Shown here: positions 22,206 to 34,238 of the stretch, piece after piece
How the letters are laid out: each line of letters opens with the position of its first letter
Numbering within the stretch: the stretch's first letter is position 1
Source: Lingula anatina
Lineage: Eukaryota > Brachiopoda > Lingulata > Lingulida > Lingulidae
DNA length: 64,000 nt
Reading direction: 5' to 3'
NCBI RefSeq assembly: GCF_001039355.2
Contig: NW_019775181.1
Coordinates: 309,052 to 373,051 of the forward strand
Notes under the pieces: generated by a model
Seen by the model: only the letters and a program-made list of their open reading frames with translations
What the model was told of the DNA's origin: nothing
Databases searched by the model: none
Translations under genes and position numbers: made by a program

Positions 22206-22974
22206 CCAAACAGTTAAACTTAGATATATAAGAACTTTAATATATATCCTTTAATATAATTGGTTGATTTTGGAAGCCATGCACCCACATGTTAGCTGGG
22301 TGATGTCATATTTAAATTCAAAGCCAACCATGAAGTGGATACCATGAAGTGTATAGCAAGAAGGCATCATAATAGTACAACAGTCTGAGAGTTCTGTTTT
22401 TCAGATTATTTTCTGAGAACTCAGGATAAGTAAAGCAAACCACATCGAACAGCAGTACTGCACCGTTATTCAGAATTTAGCTCGATACAAGCAGGCACAA
22501 TCTATATAAGTGCCCAAACTTTGTGTCAGTAAGCCCCTCGTTAAAAAATATACCAATATGAGCCAGGCTTTTCCCAGCGAACCGTCCAGCCGTCATTCGG
22601 ACGGCCGCTGACATCACCGAACGGCCTATTTTTTCAAAGACGGCTAGACGGCTTACGACTTTATTTTTTTGAAAAAATACATCTTGGCTTGTCGGGGCAG
22701 CTGTGGATGTTGTAAGAAATTTTCTAAGAGTAATTTGACATATCCAGCTTTTATGATGCGTCACAGACAAATGGTACTACTTTGTAGTGCATGCTGTTAT
22801 TCAGTCACGATGAAACTACTTCCTAAAGCTTACAAAACACAATAAAATGTGAGTGACCTTTATGTGGTACAAAACACTCTTAGCAAATTAACTGCCAATT
22901 TGTGAAAGGGGACACCTTCCGGACCTTCATACGTACGGCAAATGACAAAGCTGATTGACAAAAGGGCAATTTTC

Positions 22975-23075
22975 CAATTTTCCACTAGAGATCGTTCGCA
23001 ATCCAAGCAAAAGAAGAAAGCTCATATTCGTTTGTGGAAGATCGTCAGCCGGAGATCGTTCTCGATCTAGGCGAG
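22975..23075 (+). repeat. 83-bp repeat just 5' of IAP copy 2
   Basis: Contains GAGATCGTTCGCAATCCAAG and GGAAGATCGTCAGCCGGAG, matching 355-690. Both IAP copies thus have this repeat upstream. Confidence 0.7.
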
Positions 23076-23247
23076 ACAGCTTTGCTGCCTTTCTTTACTG
23101 AAATTATATTTTCAGAAGAAAGACAAATGCCACGAAGAAGATTGTAGAAAGACAGACGATGATTGCCACATTAGTACCCCAAGTACTGAAACTGCTATAA
23201 TAGACCGAGAAAGCAAACTCTCACTCCATTCAGAAGTAAAAAGAGAA

Positions 23248-26200
23248 ATGGATAAACAAGACAAACCAATAGATATTACAGGAAAAAATACAGAAAATTA
23301 TTCAATGCTAGCCAAGTTTCAAGAGATGTTTATGCCAGATTACAAAAATGATGGAAACATGGATACAGATAGAATATCCAGAAGTTTCACACTTGGTGAA
23401 GAACATGAAGTGTATCTTGACACCATGACAGAAGGTTCCTGTTTCCTTTCTTCTGATGCCTTATGTCAAAACAATAAGATGGAGGCTTCTAATGAGGGGA
23501 GCAAATCAGAGAAAAATACCAGTTTGGGAAATCGTAAAATTATTAACTCTTTCTCTCTTGCTAACCAAACTGCAAGTTTGAATAAGTGGGAAAAGGCTAA
23601 TGAGAAAATTACAAGATGCCAACAGTCACATCCCCTCTATGCTTTGTATCCAAAAGAGAGTGACAGAGACATGGACAAAGACTTTGTCATGGATGATAAA
23701 AAAGACAGGGAAGAGAAATCTTACCGAAAGCCTGTGCAGGTGGAAGATGAAGCAGATTATGAAGAAATAATAAACCATGTGGATGGGCCTGAAATTGAAC
23801 ATGCAAATCAAGCGAGCAATAGCATGCCATGCACCAAAGGTTCAGTGCCTGCTGCAACTGCTTGTGAAAACATGTCACATGGAATACCCTCAGCAACCAC
23901 CATGTACTTGGACACAAGCAAACTGAAAACACATTGTACAGATCATGTAAGTGGATTCTCACATGGAGTTCCATTTTTGACATCACTTGACAAGGATCAG
24001 AATGAAATAGAAAAATTGTGGCTGGTTTCCAGTGAAGAGAGACAATATAAAAACCAACAGCACCAGAGGAAGTTGGAGCCACTTAGGCTTGAAATGTTTG
24101 ATTCAAGAATCGCAGATTATCTCGATACATCAGAAGTCACAGCAAACTTGAAAGGCTTTTTCCTTTTAGAAAATGCAGGATCGTCAATAATAGGTGGTGT
24201 AAAGGAGGATCTCCTGAAGTACAACACTGAAAAGAAGTCAGTATTGCAGGATGTACTTTTTGGAAAGAGTGCTCTCTGCAGTCAGATACCAAACCAGCTT
24301 AGATGTGTAGAAGTATTTGCAGTGAAAGGCAGCAAAATCGGGGTAAAAGAAGAGGTGAGTGCAGCTGTTGAGAAAATCCCAGAATGCAGAGATGAACCAA
24401 TCAGCTCTACCACATTTGAAGCAGATGATATTAATAAGAAAGATAATACCCATGAAGTATCTGAAACAGATCTTCATCAGGTAACTGCAGGTAATGATAG
24501 AAAGTGTGACAACAGATTGAAGTCTTTGCGCGAGATTGCAGCAACAGTTGTATATCATAACTCCAAACACATTGAAGCAAAAAAAGAAATTCCCATCTCT
24601 GGTCAATTTGTTGGGCCCTGCTTGTTGTCTAGAAGAGAAACTGATGCATTGGAGGAGGGAGACACTCCCCTAGAGCACCATAATGCTTCAGGAGGTTGCA
24701 TAATAATAGAGGATCTGTCTCATGTGGTACAGAAGAGGAATTTCATAGATATTCATGAGTATCAACACAGTGGTGACAAAATCCCAGAGCCAGCAAAGAG
24801 AAACAGCAGGTTGAATGAGATCCAAGGTTTGGGTAATCAAGATCCTAATCTATGTTTACCCAAAACAGATAGCTTCATTGTAGGTCCTTCATTTGAGACC
24901 AGAGTAAAAACTGTGGAAGAGCTGCCATCACATCCTCAGTCCAATGCTGAACATATTGACACATGTGTGCTTAGTCCTGAGAAGTTGGTAAACCATGCAC
25001 CCACCGATTCCATCATTAAGACAGTGCATGGAATGTCATGCAACTTAGAAGGTATTGTGAAGGTTCTAGGCAGTCTATCAACATTACCAGTACCACGGTC
25101 AAATAAGAGAATCAAAAAAAGGACAGGTGGGAGAAGCAGTAAAAGAAGAATAGAAAGGAAGACTGTTAGTCCATCTGCTTCACTGGTATCATGGTCAAGG
25201 AAGAGGATCCAAAAGAAAAGAAGAGCATGCACAAAAAGACAAAGAAAAAAGAAGACAATGAGGAAGTATGGAATGATTGAGAAAAGGGGCATCGTGATAA
25301 AGCTGAGCAAAAGAAGCATGAGGCATTTTGCCAGAGGAAAAGAGAAATCACAGTTGTATAAGACCAGCAGTGAGCAAGTTCAAATAACCAAAAGAAATTG
25401 CGCAAAAGAAATGCTTGAAATTCTCCAGTTATTTTGTATGAGCTTTCCTACAGAGAAGCATGAATTGGTGTCTAAACCCATACTTAAAGAGAAATCATCC
25501 ATAAGAGGTCTGCCTGGAGATTTTTTCAAGTATTATGCAGCATTTGTCCCAAAGCAATACAGGCACATTTTTGTCTACCCAGCCAGCCTAAATGAATACT
25601 TCCTACGACTTGCAAAAGGACCAGCCTTTCTCCAAGGAGAAGAAAACAAATATGAAGCTGTGCGTCTGGCCAGCTTTAGAGCTTGGCCTCAGTGGGCACC
25701 TGTGGCTGCGACAAGGCTGGCAAGATCTGGGTTCTATTACTCTGGTAATGGGGATGAGGTAGTTTGCTTCAGTTGTGGTGGTCATCATAGGCAGTGGTCC
25801 CATGGAGACAACCCTATGGATCAACACAGGCTACGCTTTCCTGATTGCAGATTTGTGAGAGGGTCAGACACAGCAAATGTTCCATTAGTCCCAGGGGTAG
25901 CACTGCGGGACTCATCAGATGGCACAGACCCCTTCCCAAATTTGGTTAGGTCTGGTAGCCATGGATTACTGGGTGGTGATCTGGCAAGTCAGCAAGCTTT
26001 ACAGCAGTCACTTGGCTTTCCCAATCAAGATGTTTTAGTCCAGTCGCTTAACAGCATTGGAACCTCGAACTCTGAGATTTCCCAGTTACGAGGACCAGCA
26101 AATGACTCTTTTAGCCACTACCAACATCTGGCTGGAACCATTGGAGGGGGGCAGGATGAAAGGGATAATGACAGAAACCCAACCCAAACTGCTGGTACCT

Positions 26201-29200
26201 TCACACATCAGTCTACTGAGATGAAAAGTGAAGCAGCAAGACTGAGGACATTTGCCCACTGGCCAATATCAGCCCATGTGAGACCACATGACCTGGCCAA
26301 AGCAGGCTTCTTCTACACTGGAAATGCAGATTCTGTTCAATGTGCATTCTGCAGTGGAATACTTAGAAATTGGGACCCAGGTAATTAATTTAAACCTTTG
26401 ATATTCCCTCAATTTCTTGCTAAATAATATTGTGTGTAATGTATTATTATTCTATCAGTATGAATATCCACCTCTAAAAGGGTATAACATGTGGTTGAAA
26501 ATATGCCCTAAAGGTAAGACTGAACTGGGCTATATTGTTGATCCTGTTACCTGATTGCTTCTTAGCACATGGAAAATTAGCATATTACAGTTCCAACATA
26601 TTGTAGTTCTAAATATTTACAAAAATCATTTAAATTTTGGAAATTTTTATATTTTATAAATTTAAATAGAAATGTTTATACTGATCATGAAGTGAGTCAT
26701 TGTAAACACTGCAAAGATGGATGAGTTTTTTTTTTTTTTTTTACATTTATGATATTTACTGGAATGTTTACATTAATGTTTAAATGGAATATTCTGAATG
26801 ATTCTGTTGACAGTTTGTTCGTCAGCTTTGTTGTCTAGTGTAATTTTTGCAATCTTATCTATGCATTCAGTTTCTGTTCTATGTAGGTGATCGCCCAATG
26901 CAGGAACATCGCCATCACTTTCCAACATGCCTGTATGCATTGGGTGTAGACGTGGGTAATATTGCTTTAGAGCCAGATCAAGCAAACTTGCCCTCAGCAA
27001 TTCAGGAGTCTTTGGTCACTTCCTCTGCGGCAGGAGGTACTGCCACCACATTGGGGGGAAGTGAGTGGAATTGATTTTTACTAAGATACATTGTTACTTT
27101 TGAAATAATTGTAACAGTAATTAAAAAAAAAAAAAAAAGGAAATGATACTATAGATAAATGTTTTTGGATATATTTTGAAAAGCAATAGAGTTTTGGTAA
27201 TTACACAAGGACTATTTAATAGAATGTAACAGCCAATTTCTTTTCAGTAATAATGTTTTTAATTCTTGTCTTGACTTAAGTCATTATGCATTCTCCTATA
27301 GACTTCTATAGAGGCGATGATCTGGGTATTTTGACTGAGAGACCTAAGCATGAAAGATTTGCTGTAGAATCTACGAGGTTAGCAACATTTTCTCACTGGA
27401 CCTCCCATAACACGCAGAAGCCAGAAGTGTTAGCTAAAGCAGGATTCTTTTATGCAGGTGATAATTCTTTCCTTTGTAAAATAATTAACTGGTAAAATTG
27501 GTGTTATATCGTAAGTCATAATGCAGTTGTTATGCAATTCAGTGTCTCTTCTAACATATTTTAAGTATTCTTGCACAATCCAGGACAATATATAACTAAC
27601 AAATAGATACCATGCAGAGCCCCACAGTCTAACATTATGCATTACTTATAAACGTCTTCTTTACTCTTAACGAATTCGTGTTATATTTACATAGGCTTTG
27701 CTGACAATGTGAAGTGTTTCTTCTGCGATGGAGGCCTTAGAAACTGGGAGCATGGTGATGACCCCTGGACAGAACATGCCAGATGGTTCCCACGCTGTGA
27801 GTTTGTAAAACAGTGCAAAGGAGAGGACTTTATCAGAGATGTTCAAGCAAAACATCCACCTCAGTACCCAGTAAGTTGTACAAGCCATTTGTATTTATAA
27901 CTAACTTTGTACAGCCTATTGAAACTTGGTCAAACATTTCTTCTCTTGTAATGCATTTCGATATAGATATATACATGGAAACACTGAATGTATGAATGAT
28001 TTTCCAATTTATAAATTTTACTCAACATTTTGTTGGCAAGTCAAGTTTCTTATTTTTTACTGTCACTAGCCAAACCAGCCAAGACCTGCGATTGCGACAC
28101 CCCTACCTGCTCAAAGTAAGAGCACAGGCGTCAAATGTCTGCACCTTGTTAGGAAACTAGGTCACACAGACAACTTGAGTGTGTTGGAGACTGTAAATTC
28201 CTACAAAATACCATTTTTAAAGTAATCAATGGGCCCAACAAAAGATATGTTGAATAGTATGTTTTATATGTATCGTTACTGAAGATTTTAAAAATAAAAA
28301 GCCAGTTTCACATGCCTCCTTTATTGATACTGTTTGAAAGTGAGGCAATGCATGTCAACAATGTGAGCACATGGCTTTGTCATAAATTTATGGTGGAGCA
28401 GGCCTCTTAGACTTATTGTTTTGAAAGTCTTCAATATTAAAATGAATAAATATAAAACAAACCTTTTTGCTGGGCATATTTATTATACCTTGAAATGATA
28501 TTTTGTGGGAATTTATAATCTCTTACTAGTAAATACATAATCTGCATAAACTAGTTTCCTAACTATGATTGAGACATTTGATGCCTGTGCTCAACGTAAG
28601 TAGACTTTAAATATTTATCAGATTTGTTCATAACTTTTCTCCTGTCTTTCATTTTGCTGTTCTTGTCTCTTGGAAATCATTATCTGTACAAGTACAAAGC
28701 TTATAAGTATCATTGAAATAAATATGAATGAAACAAATATTATTGTCAATGATTTTTAATTTATTCTTATTATAAAAAAATTGTGATTGTACTATTTATA
28801 TAGTTTTAAATACAAAATGTTCTGTTGTGACCCCAAAAGGCTCTGCGGCAGTTGCCAGGCCCCCAGGGCAGTTCCCTGTAGAACCAAGAGAGATCAAGGC
28901 AAGGCTGGATACACCTACGGTCCAGGCTGTCCTGGAAATGGGCTGTTCTAGAACAGTGGTGCGCACTGCCATTGAAAACAGACTCCGCACTGTTGGCGAT
29001 GATTTTCCGAATGCAGAAAGCCTCTTGGAGGCCATCTTTGAAATCGAGGAAAGCATGAATAGGGAAGAGAGCCAGTCAAGTGCTGGTGGAGTACCTGAGC
29101 CAGCCCAGCCACCCAGAGAGCAGCAGCCACCCCAAGACACACGCAGCACGAACACTACAACCCAGACAAAGAGTAAATAGACATGTTCTACATTGAAGCC

Positions 29201-29812
29201 TTCTGCATATACTTACGGTCTAGTGTCTTTTGGGATATACAGCTGTTTCTATTATCAAATCAGCTTATGTGCTCATTTGCTGCACACCATATCTAAGGGA
29301 CATGCAAAGATAATCATTCAACAAAACTGGTATTTTTCATGACTATGCTTGTGTCTGTTGCTTTCAGAAAAAACAGAAGAGAAGAAGAACAAGAAGAAAA
29401 AAGACAAAAAGGGTGCAGGGGCTACTATTGGTCCTCCTGGTGATAAAGATGAAGGTTTGTCCATTGAATTTTGAGCTTGGGTAACAGTTAATTTCGTCGT
29501 CTTTGAAATTAAATCTAAGTTCTTGTAAAACAGAAGATAATTAGAATAAAGCTAATTTATTAACATTTATCTGAGGGATTTAACTAACATCATTATTTGG
29601 ATTTTTTAACATTAGAAGCAAAGTCACTAATGGAGGAAAACCTACGACTGAAGGAACAGAGAACCTGCAAAATCTGCATGGATGAAGATGTCAGTGTGGT
29701 ATTCCTACCTTGTGGCCACCTGGTGGCTTGCACTCAGTGTGCCCCAGCTCTGCGCAACTGCCCCATATGTAGAGCTATAATACGTGGCACTGTGCGCACC
29801 TTTTTGAGTTAA
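23248..29812 (+). CDS. IAP copy 2: giant 3xBIR-UBA-RING E3 ligase (about 1,445 aa)
   Basis: Coding exons: 23248-26380, 26887-27060, 27302-27457, 27695-27870, 28070-28115, 28804-29172, 29368-29454, 29616-29812; total 4,338 nt in frame. Exon boundaries and phases equal those of copy 1. The first exon alone encodes 1,044 residues. Order: acidic, low-complexity region; basic tract about 617-680 with several KR-rich clusters suggesting a nuclear localisation signal; BIR1 about 803-870; BIR2 about 994-1065; BIR3 about 1120-1190; UBA about 1264-1310; RING about 1398-1435. All BIR zinc ligands and the CxxC/CGH/CPxC RING pattern are present. There is no CARD, so the domain order resembles XIAP rather than cIAP1/2. 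The frame stays open upstream to a strong splice acceptor at 23115, so the true start may lie in an earlier exon; 23248 is the first ATG in view. The extension resembles no family I recognise. Confidence 0.93.
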
Positions 29813-30394
29813 AAATGGCTTCCAGATGGTGTACAACTGGGCACAAAATCTGTGCTTTGCATGCCACATTGCCGTTTACCTTGGCTAAAACTTGTGACTT
29901 TACATATTGTCAGATTTTTAAAAATCCTTCTAATATTCAGTTATATTTTAATTTAAGTTTACCTAAACGTGACATCAGAATCACACTGCTTTTTACATCA
30001 AAAAAATATCCACTGAATGATATCAATCAGATTTTGTGTAATTCAGCATTTACATATTTTGTAGCACTCTGCAGGTGGCAATTTATTGCTGCAGGGGGGC
30101 CTGGGTCAGTCTGGTTTTTCTGTCCTGCGCTTTACCCCCGAAACAGAAAAAACAGACTGTTCAGGTGTGCAGCTGATGAAAAAGGGTTGCTACAATGTGC
30201 ATGTCAATATTCCATATAAGAGTAAGCAGAACAGCTTTGTGAGCCACATTGATTGCTTTAACAGGTTTTAGGGAAATGAGGTGACTCTGAAATGTTGATA
30301 TTACAAATTTTAGTTCTAAATTATTTAGGTTTACAAGAAAATAATTTTATAAATTATTTAATAAAAGCATCTGAAATTGGTTCAAGACCTTTAC

Positions 30395-30400
30395 AATAAA
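30395..30400 (+). promoter_or_regulatory. AATAAA, candidate poly(A) signal of IAP copy 2
   Basis: About 580 nt after the stop, conserved with 14483-14488. Confidence 0.45.
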
Positions 30401-31974
30401 GTCCATAAATATGTCTAAGACTTTTTTAATATTCCCCATAAAAAACATCACTGAAGAACTTGTACTTATGCGCGCAACTTTGTAGATGCTTCATAGTTTG
30501 TTACTTGGTAGTGCTGTAGTTTTTCTTCTGCAAATTTTTCAGTGATTTTGTAAACCTTTGTTCTCTAATAAGTTAACTGTTGAGCAATTCATCCTCTGAC
30601 AGGTGCTCTATGCCAGACAGGTCTTGGAGGGGAGGTCATTTGAAAGCAGTGTGATTGTGAATGTTTCCTACCTTACAAACAATCTGAAGTATTTGTTTTA
30701 TTCTCTTTAGATTTAGATTTGAAATTTTGATGACTACATGCACATGTAGGACGTATAAATCAATTTTATTTGTTTAAATATTTTGAATGCATTTTTCCAG
30801 TACATGCACACACCCTGAGATAAAGAGAATTGGAAATATCGCGTACATGTATTCTGTTATATTTGTATGATTATTACAGAATAAGGTTTCTAGTAAATCC
30901 TTATATTCAGGGTGGAACACAAGACGGTTTGAAAATATAGATGATGTGACATCTAGTACATATGTTTGACATATAATTTATACTAATATTTATAGAAAAG
31001 CATTGGTTCAGGTACTAGTATGTATATGTACCTGAAGGTGAGATATAACTCTTGGACTATGATCACACTTGTAGAAAGCCCACTGCGAGGAATTCTTTAA
31101 GTTTGTTACATTGATATAAGTTGGCCAGTTTCTGGTGCATTGTAAATAAGTTCTTTAGGATATATGTAGGCGTGCCGTACTTTGCGACTGGCAGGTCAGC
31201 ACAGAGTAAAAATGTCTGAGCCTCATTACAGAACTACCGGTACAGTGTTGGTCAACTTTGGCATGTTGGGGGAAATCCCCACAAAATATTATTCAGAAGT
31301 GATGAATAGGCCAAACAAAGGGGATTTTTCACAGTGTGTTTTATATTTATTGTTGGGGAAGATTTTGAAGTTTAAGTTTTTACAGGCTTCAAGTGACGTA
31401 AACTTAATAAAGAGCCCATTCCTGGAAATCCAATAGCTTTGAAAAAAGGGCCCATTTCTCAAAGCTATTGAAAAGGGGGGCAGTGTGTATTATCAAGTAT
31501 TTATGCATATTCTAATAATAAGATTTATGCATACTCTAATAATAAATATAAAACGTACCATGAAGAAACCACTTTTGTTTGCCCTATTATTATCTTAAAA
31601 AGACATTTTGAAGAAATTAATAGAATATACAAAGCCTAAAGCACATTGAATAGTTACAGGTTGGTAATTCTGACATTGTTTCTTATACACTGTGCATTTA
31701 AATACAGTATGTGCATAGAGTAAGTACATAACCTGGCTTTCTCTGTCCCATATTGTCCCCATTTAACAAGGCCCAGGTGATGATGTGCTATTGAATGCCC
31801 CAAATGGTGTCCTATATTATTAATATCATTAATATTCCATAGCTCTGCACCTGGGTTATATATGATGGGCCTTTTGGATGAAGAAAGTCAAGGTATGTAG
31901 TTACTCCATGTACATAATACTTTAGGGGTCATCCATTTCATCATCATTTTCACAGGTCTACAAACCATACACAT

Positions 31975-31977
<3 letters not shown>

Positions 31978-32016
<39 letters not shown>
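31978..32016 (+). repeat. (GT)n microsatellite
   Basis: About 19 GT units. The paralogous site in copy A (about 16598-16612) has about 7, preceded by a G run. Confidence 0.95.
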
Positions 32017-32018
<2 letters not shown>

Positions 32019-32219
32019 ATGCCCTTTGTATGATTTTGGAAAGTGATAAAAATGATGATCTACCCCCAAGGGTTTGCCGGCAAAGGTCATCATTTTCAGC
32101 TTTCTTTTGTGTACTCTATGAAAGGGGGGAAGGTTTTTTGAAAAAGTCCATTCTTTGTATTATGAAAATTATTAAAGATTATGATAAAAATGGATGACCT
32201 CTTGTCATGTACATAAACA

Positions 32220-32525
32220 AAGACTTAGGGACCATTCCTAAAGCCTATCATTCTTGCTTTGGGTTCGATGTATCTCCAAGGGGATTCTCACTAAATTGCT
32301 ATCAACTTAAGTGGCTTACATGTCTGTCACACCTACTAAAGCTGTCAGGGGTAATTAACTACTGTGCACGAAAGTTAATTACCCCCTATTTGGTTGGCAT
32401 GACAGACATTTAAGCTGTTTAAGTTGATAGCAATTTGGCGTGAATCCCCATGGAGTTAGATGGATCCCGTTGGAGGCATGGGAATCCAGTCTTAAGCTTT
32501 GGAGTTTAACCCCCCTGGACCTAAA
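32220..32525. mobile_element. fold-back MITE (family 1, subtype b), copy B
   Basis: Same site and structure as 16826-17170 but with one palindromic GTAATTAACT core. It therefore predates the segmental duplication. Confidence 0.75.
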
Positions 32526-34238
32526 CTGTTTGTATGACCAGTCTTCTGACACCATGCAGACGAGCGCAGACATTTGTACCCTGAGCATGTCAGATCACTC
32601 GCACCAAATATAATTCATAGGTTTCGCTTCTAGTTTAACTTTTGTCAGTGTTCTCAGGCTTAAGATTCCCGAATGTTGACAAAGTGTTAAAAGAGTTAAA
32701 ATGTCCCGAATTTGACAATTTTTCCATGACTAAGTGACAAAGTGCCAGATGGAAATATGAGTGTCCCCCTTGTGAAATAAATGTAAGTATTGGGCAGTAT
32801 TATACAACTGCTGTATAGTGTTGAAGAGATTCACAGAGGGTAAAGTGAGCAGAGATGAGAATGGCACACCATCCCATTATCCTTACAATGAACTCCACAG
32901 GAAAGTAGTGTAAATATACATTGTATAACACCTGTCATCCTTCAATGTTTCTGCTTTTCAACAAACAGTCAAATTTGAGATTTTCATATTCAATGTTTAA
33001 TTAAGCCCCAAAAAACTTGAATATTTGAGATATATCTTAATTCAATACTCAAAAATAAAAACAGAATGAAACAATGCTAATTTAGTCGAATGAGGACAAG
33101 CAGATTTTTAAAATATGGATCCATTCTTCTTTCCTGTTGTTTTGTAAGAGGAGAGAAAGCAGAAACATGGAAGTTGGGCAGTTGGACAATTCTTATTTAC
33201 AATATGATATGCTTGGAGAGAAAGATGTGGAGCTACCGTTTATATGAGATGAATACTGAGGGACTGCTGGTCAGCCCTTGGTTATACTAGTATATTGAGT
33301 CTATTTCAAAGAGGGTTGAACTCCAAAACCGGAATTTTGTGGAGTACGTAACTATGAGTCATCAAATATTGTCTTGTTTAAAGACAAAATGTACTGGTAC
33401 TCTGTGCAAAAGAAAACCATGTCATGATTACTTACCTGTTCAGTCTTTTTGGCTCAGGAGTTCAACCCTGTTGATTTGCAACAATAAGTGTTTTGTGTAG
33501 TAAGCGGATATTCATTATATAAGAAGAGTAGGCGGAGATTGGTACCCTTGGTACTTTCAGTCATAAAATTTGAAAAATAAGATGAAAAATAAAACATTCT
33601 TTCAACTTGGGAGTTCAGCACCCTTGATTTCAATCAATTAGACTTTATGAATTAATGTACTCAGTTCATAGAAGAGTTTTCTAAGATTACTTCATTCAAT
33701 ATAATGATAAAAGTTGAAAAATAAATGAACTACCAGTACTTGTATATAAGGTATTTTAGGTGGCAGGCTTAAGACTTATTTTAAAGTGATTTGGTAATAT
33801 GCTGTTGGAGATTGCAATTGGAGTGTGTTATGTTTTATATTAGTTTTTTGAAATATATTTCATTGTGTTCATTACAGAAGCCCAATGGATGGGGCCCCAA
33901 TGGATGCACTGTTCTCTCCAACAACATGTTTGCCGTCTCCATTAAATCTTGCTAGAAAAGAGTACACACCAGTATTTTTGTTTGCAATGTTTCCTTCACA
34001 GAGATTTTGAAAACTTTTTTTCAAATTTAGATATGATGAATGTATATAGACGGGTAATTATAATGATTTAACAGGATTTTTATGAAGAGAAACATTTTGG
34101 TTTACTGAATGACAGATCAATGAAAATAATAGCTGGTGATGAAATGACAGAATGTTACAACAACAATGGTCATAGGCTGTGTAACTATCAAACGATTAAA
34201 TCAGGCCAATAGGATAACTTGTAGAATTCTGTTTAAAT

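Larger units (their letters stand above)
18891..23115. other. spacer between the two IAP genes
   Basis: Unique to this position. It contains a broken Roc-type GTPase fragment (20146-20456), two direct copies of a 450-bp dispersed repeat, two blocks of the 83-bp repeat and a GC-richer block (about 20590-20830). There is one N at 20043. No intact gene was found. Confidence 0.6.
23653..34238 (+). repeat. segmental duplication, copy B (contains IAP copy 2)
   Basis: Partner of 1673-18890 and free of the large insertions seen there, so it probably shows the ancestral layout. Its left edge is defined only by where copy A is truncated; copy B's own exon continues 5' to at least 23248. The right edge at about 34238 passes into unique sequence that becomes the 3' side of CD164. 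Confidence 0.92.
29813..34238 (+). other. 3' flank of IAP copy 2 (duplicated)
   Basis: Paralogous to 13907-18890 without the fold-back insertion. It holds a candidate poly(A) signal (30395-30400), a (GT)n run at 31978-32016, a family 1 MITE and the two exon-like segments at 31843-31892 and 33878-34010. No recognised protein. Confidence 0.6.
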
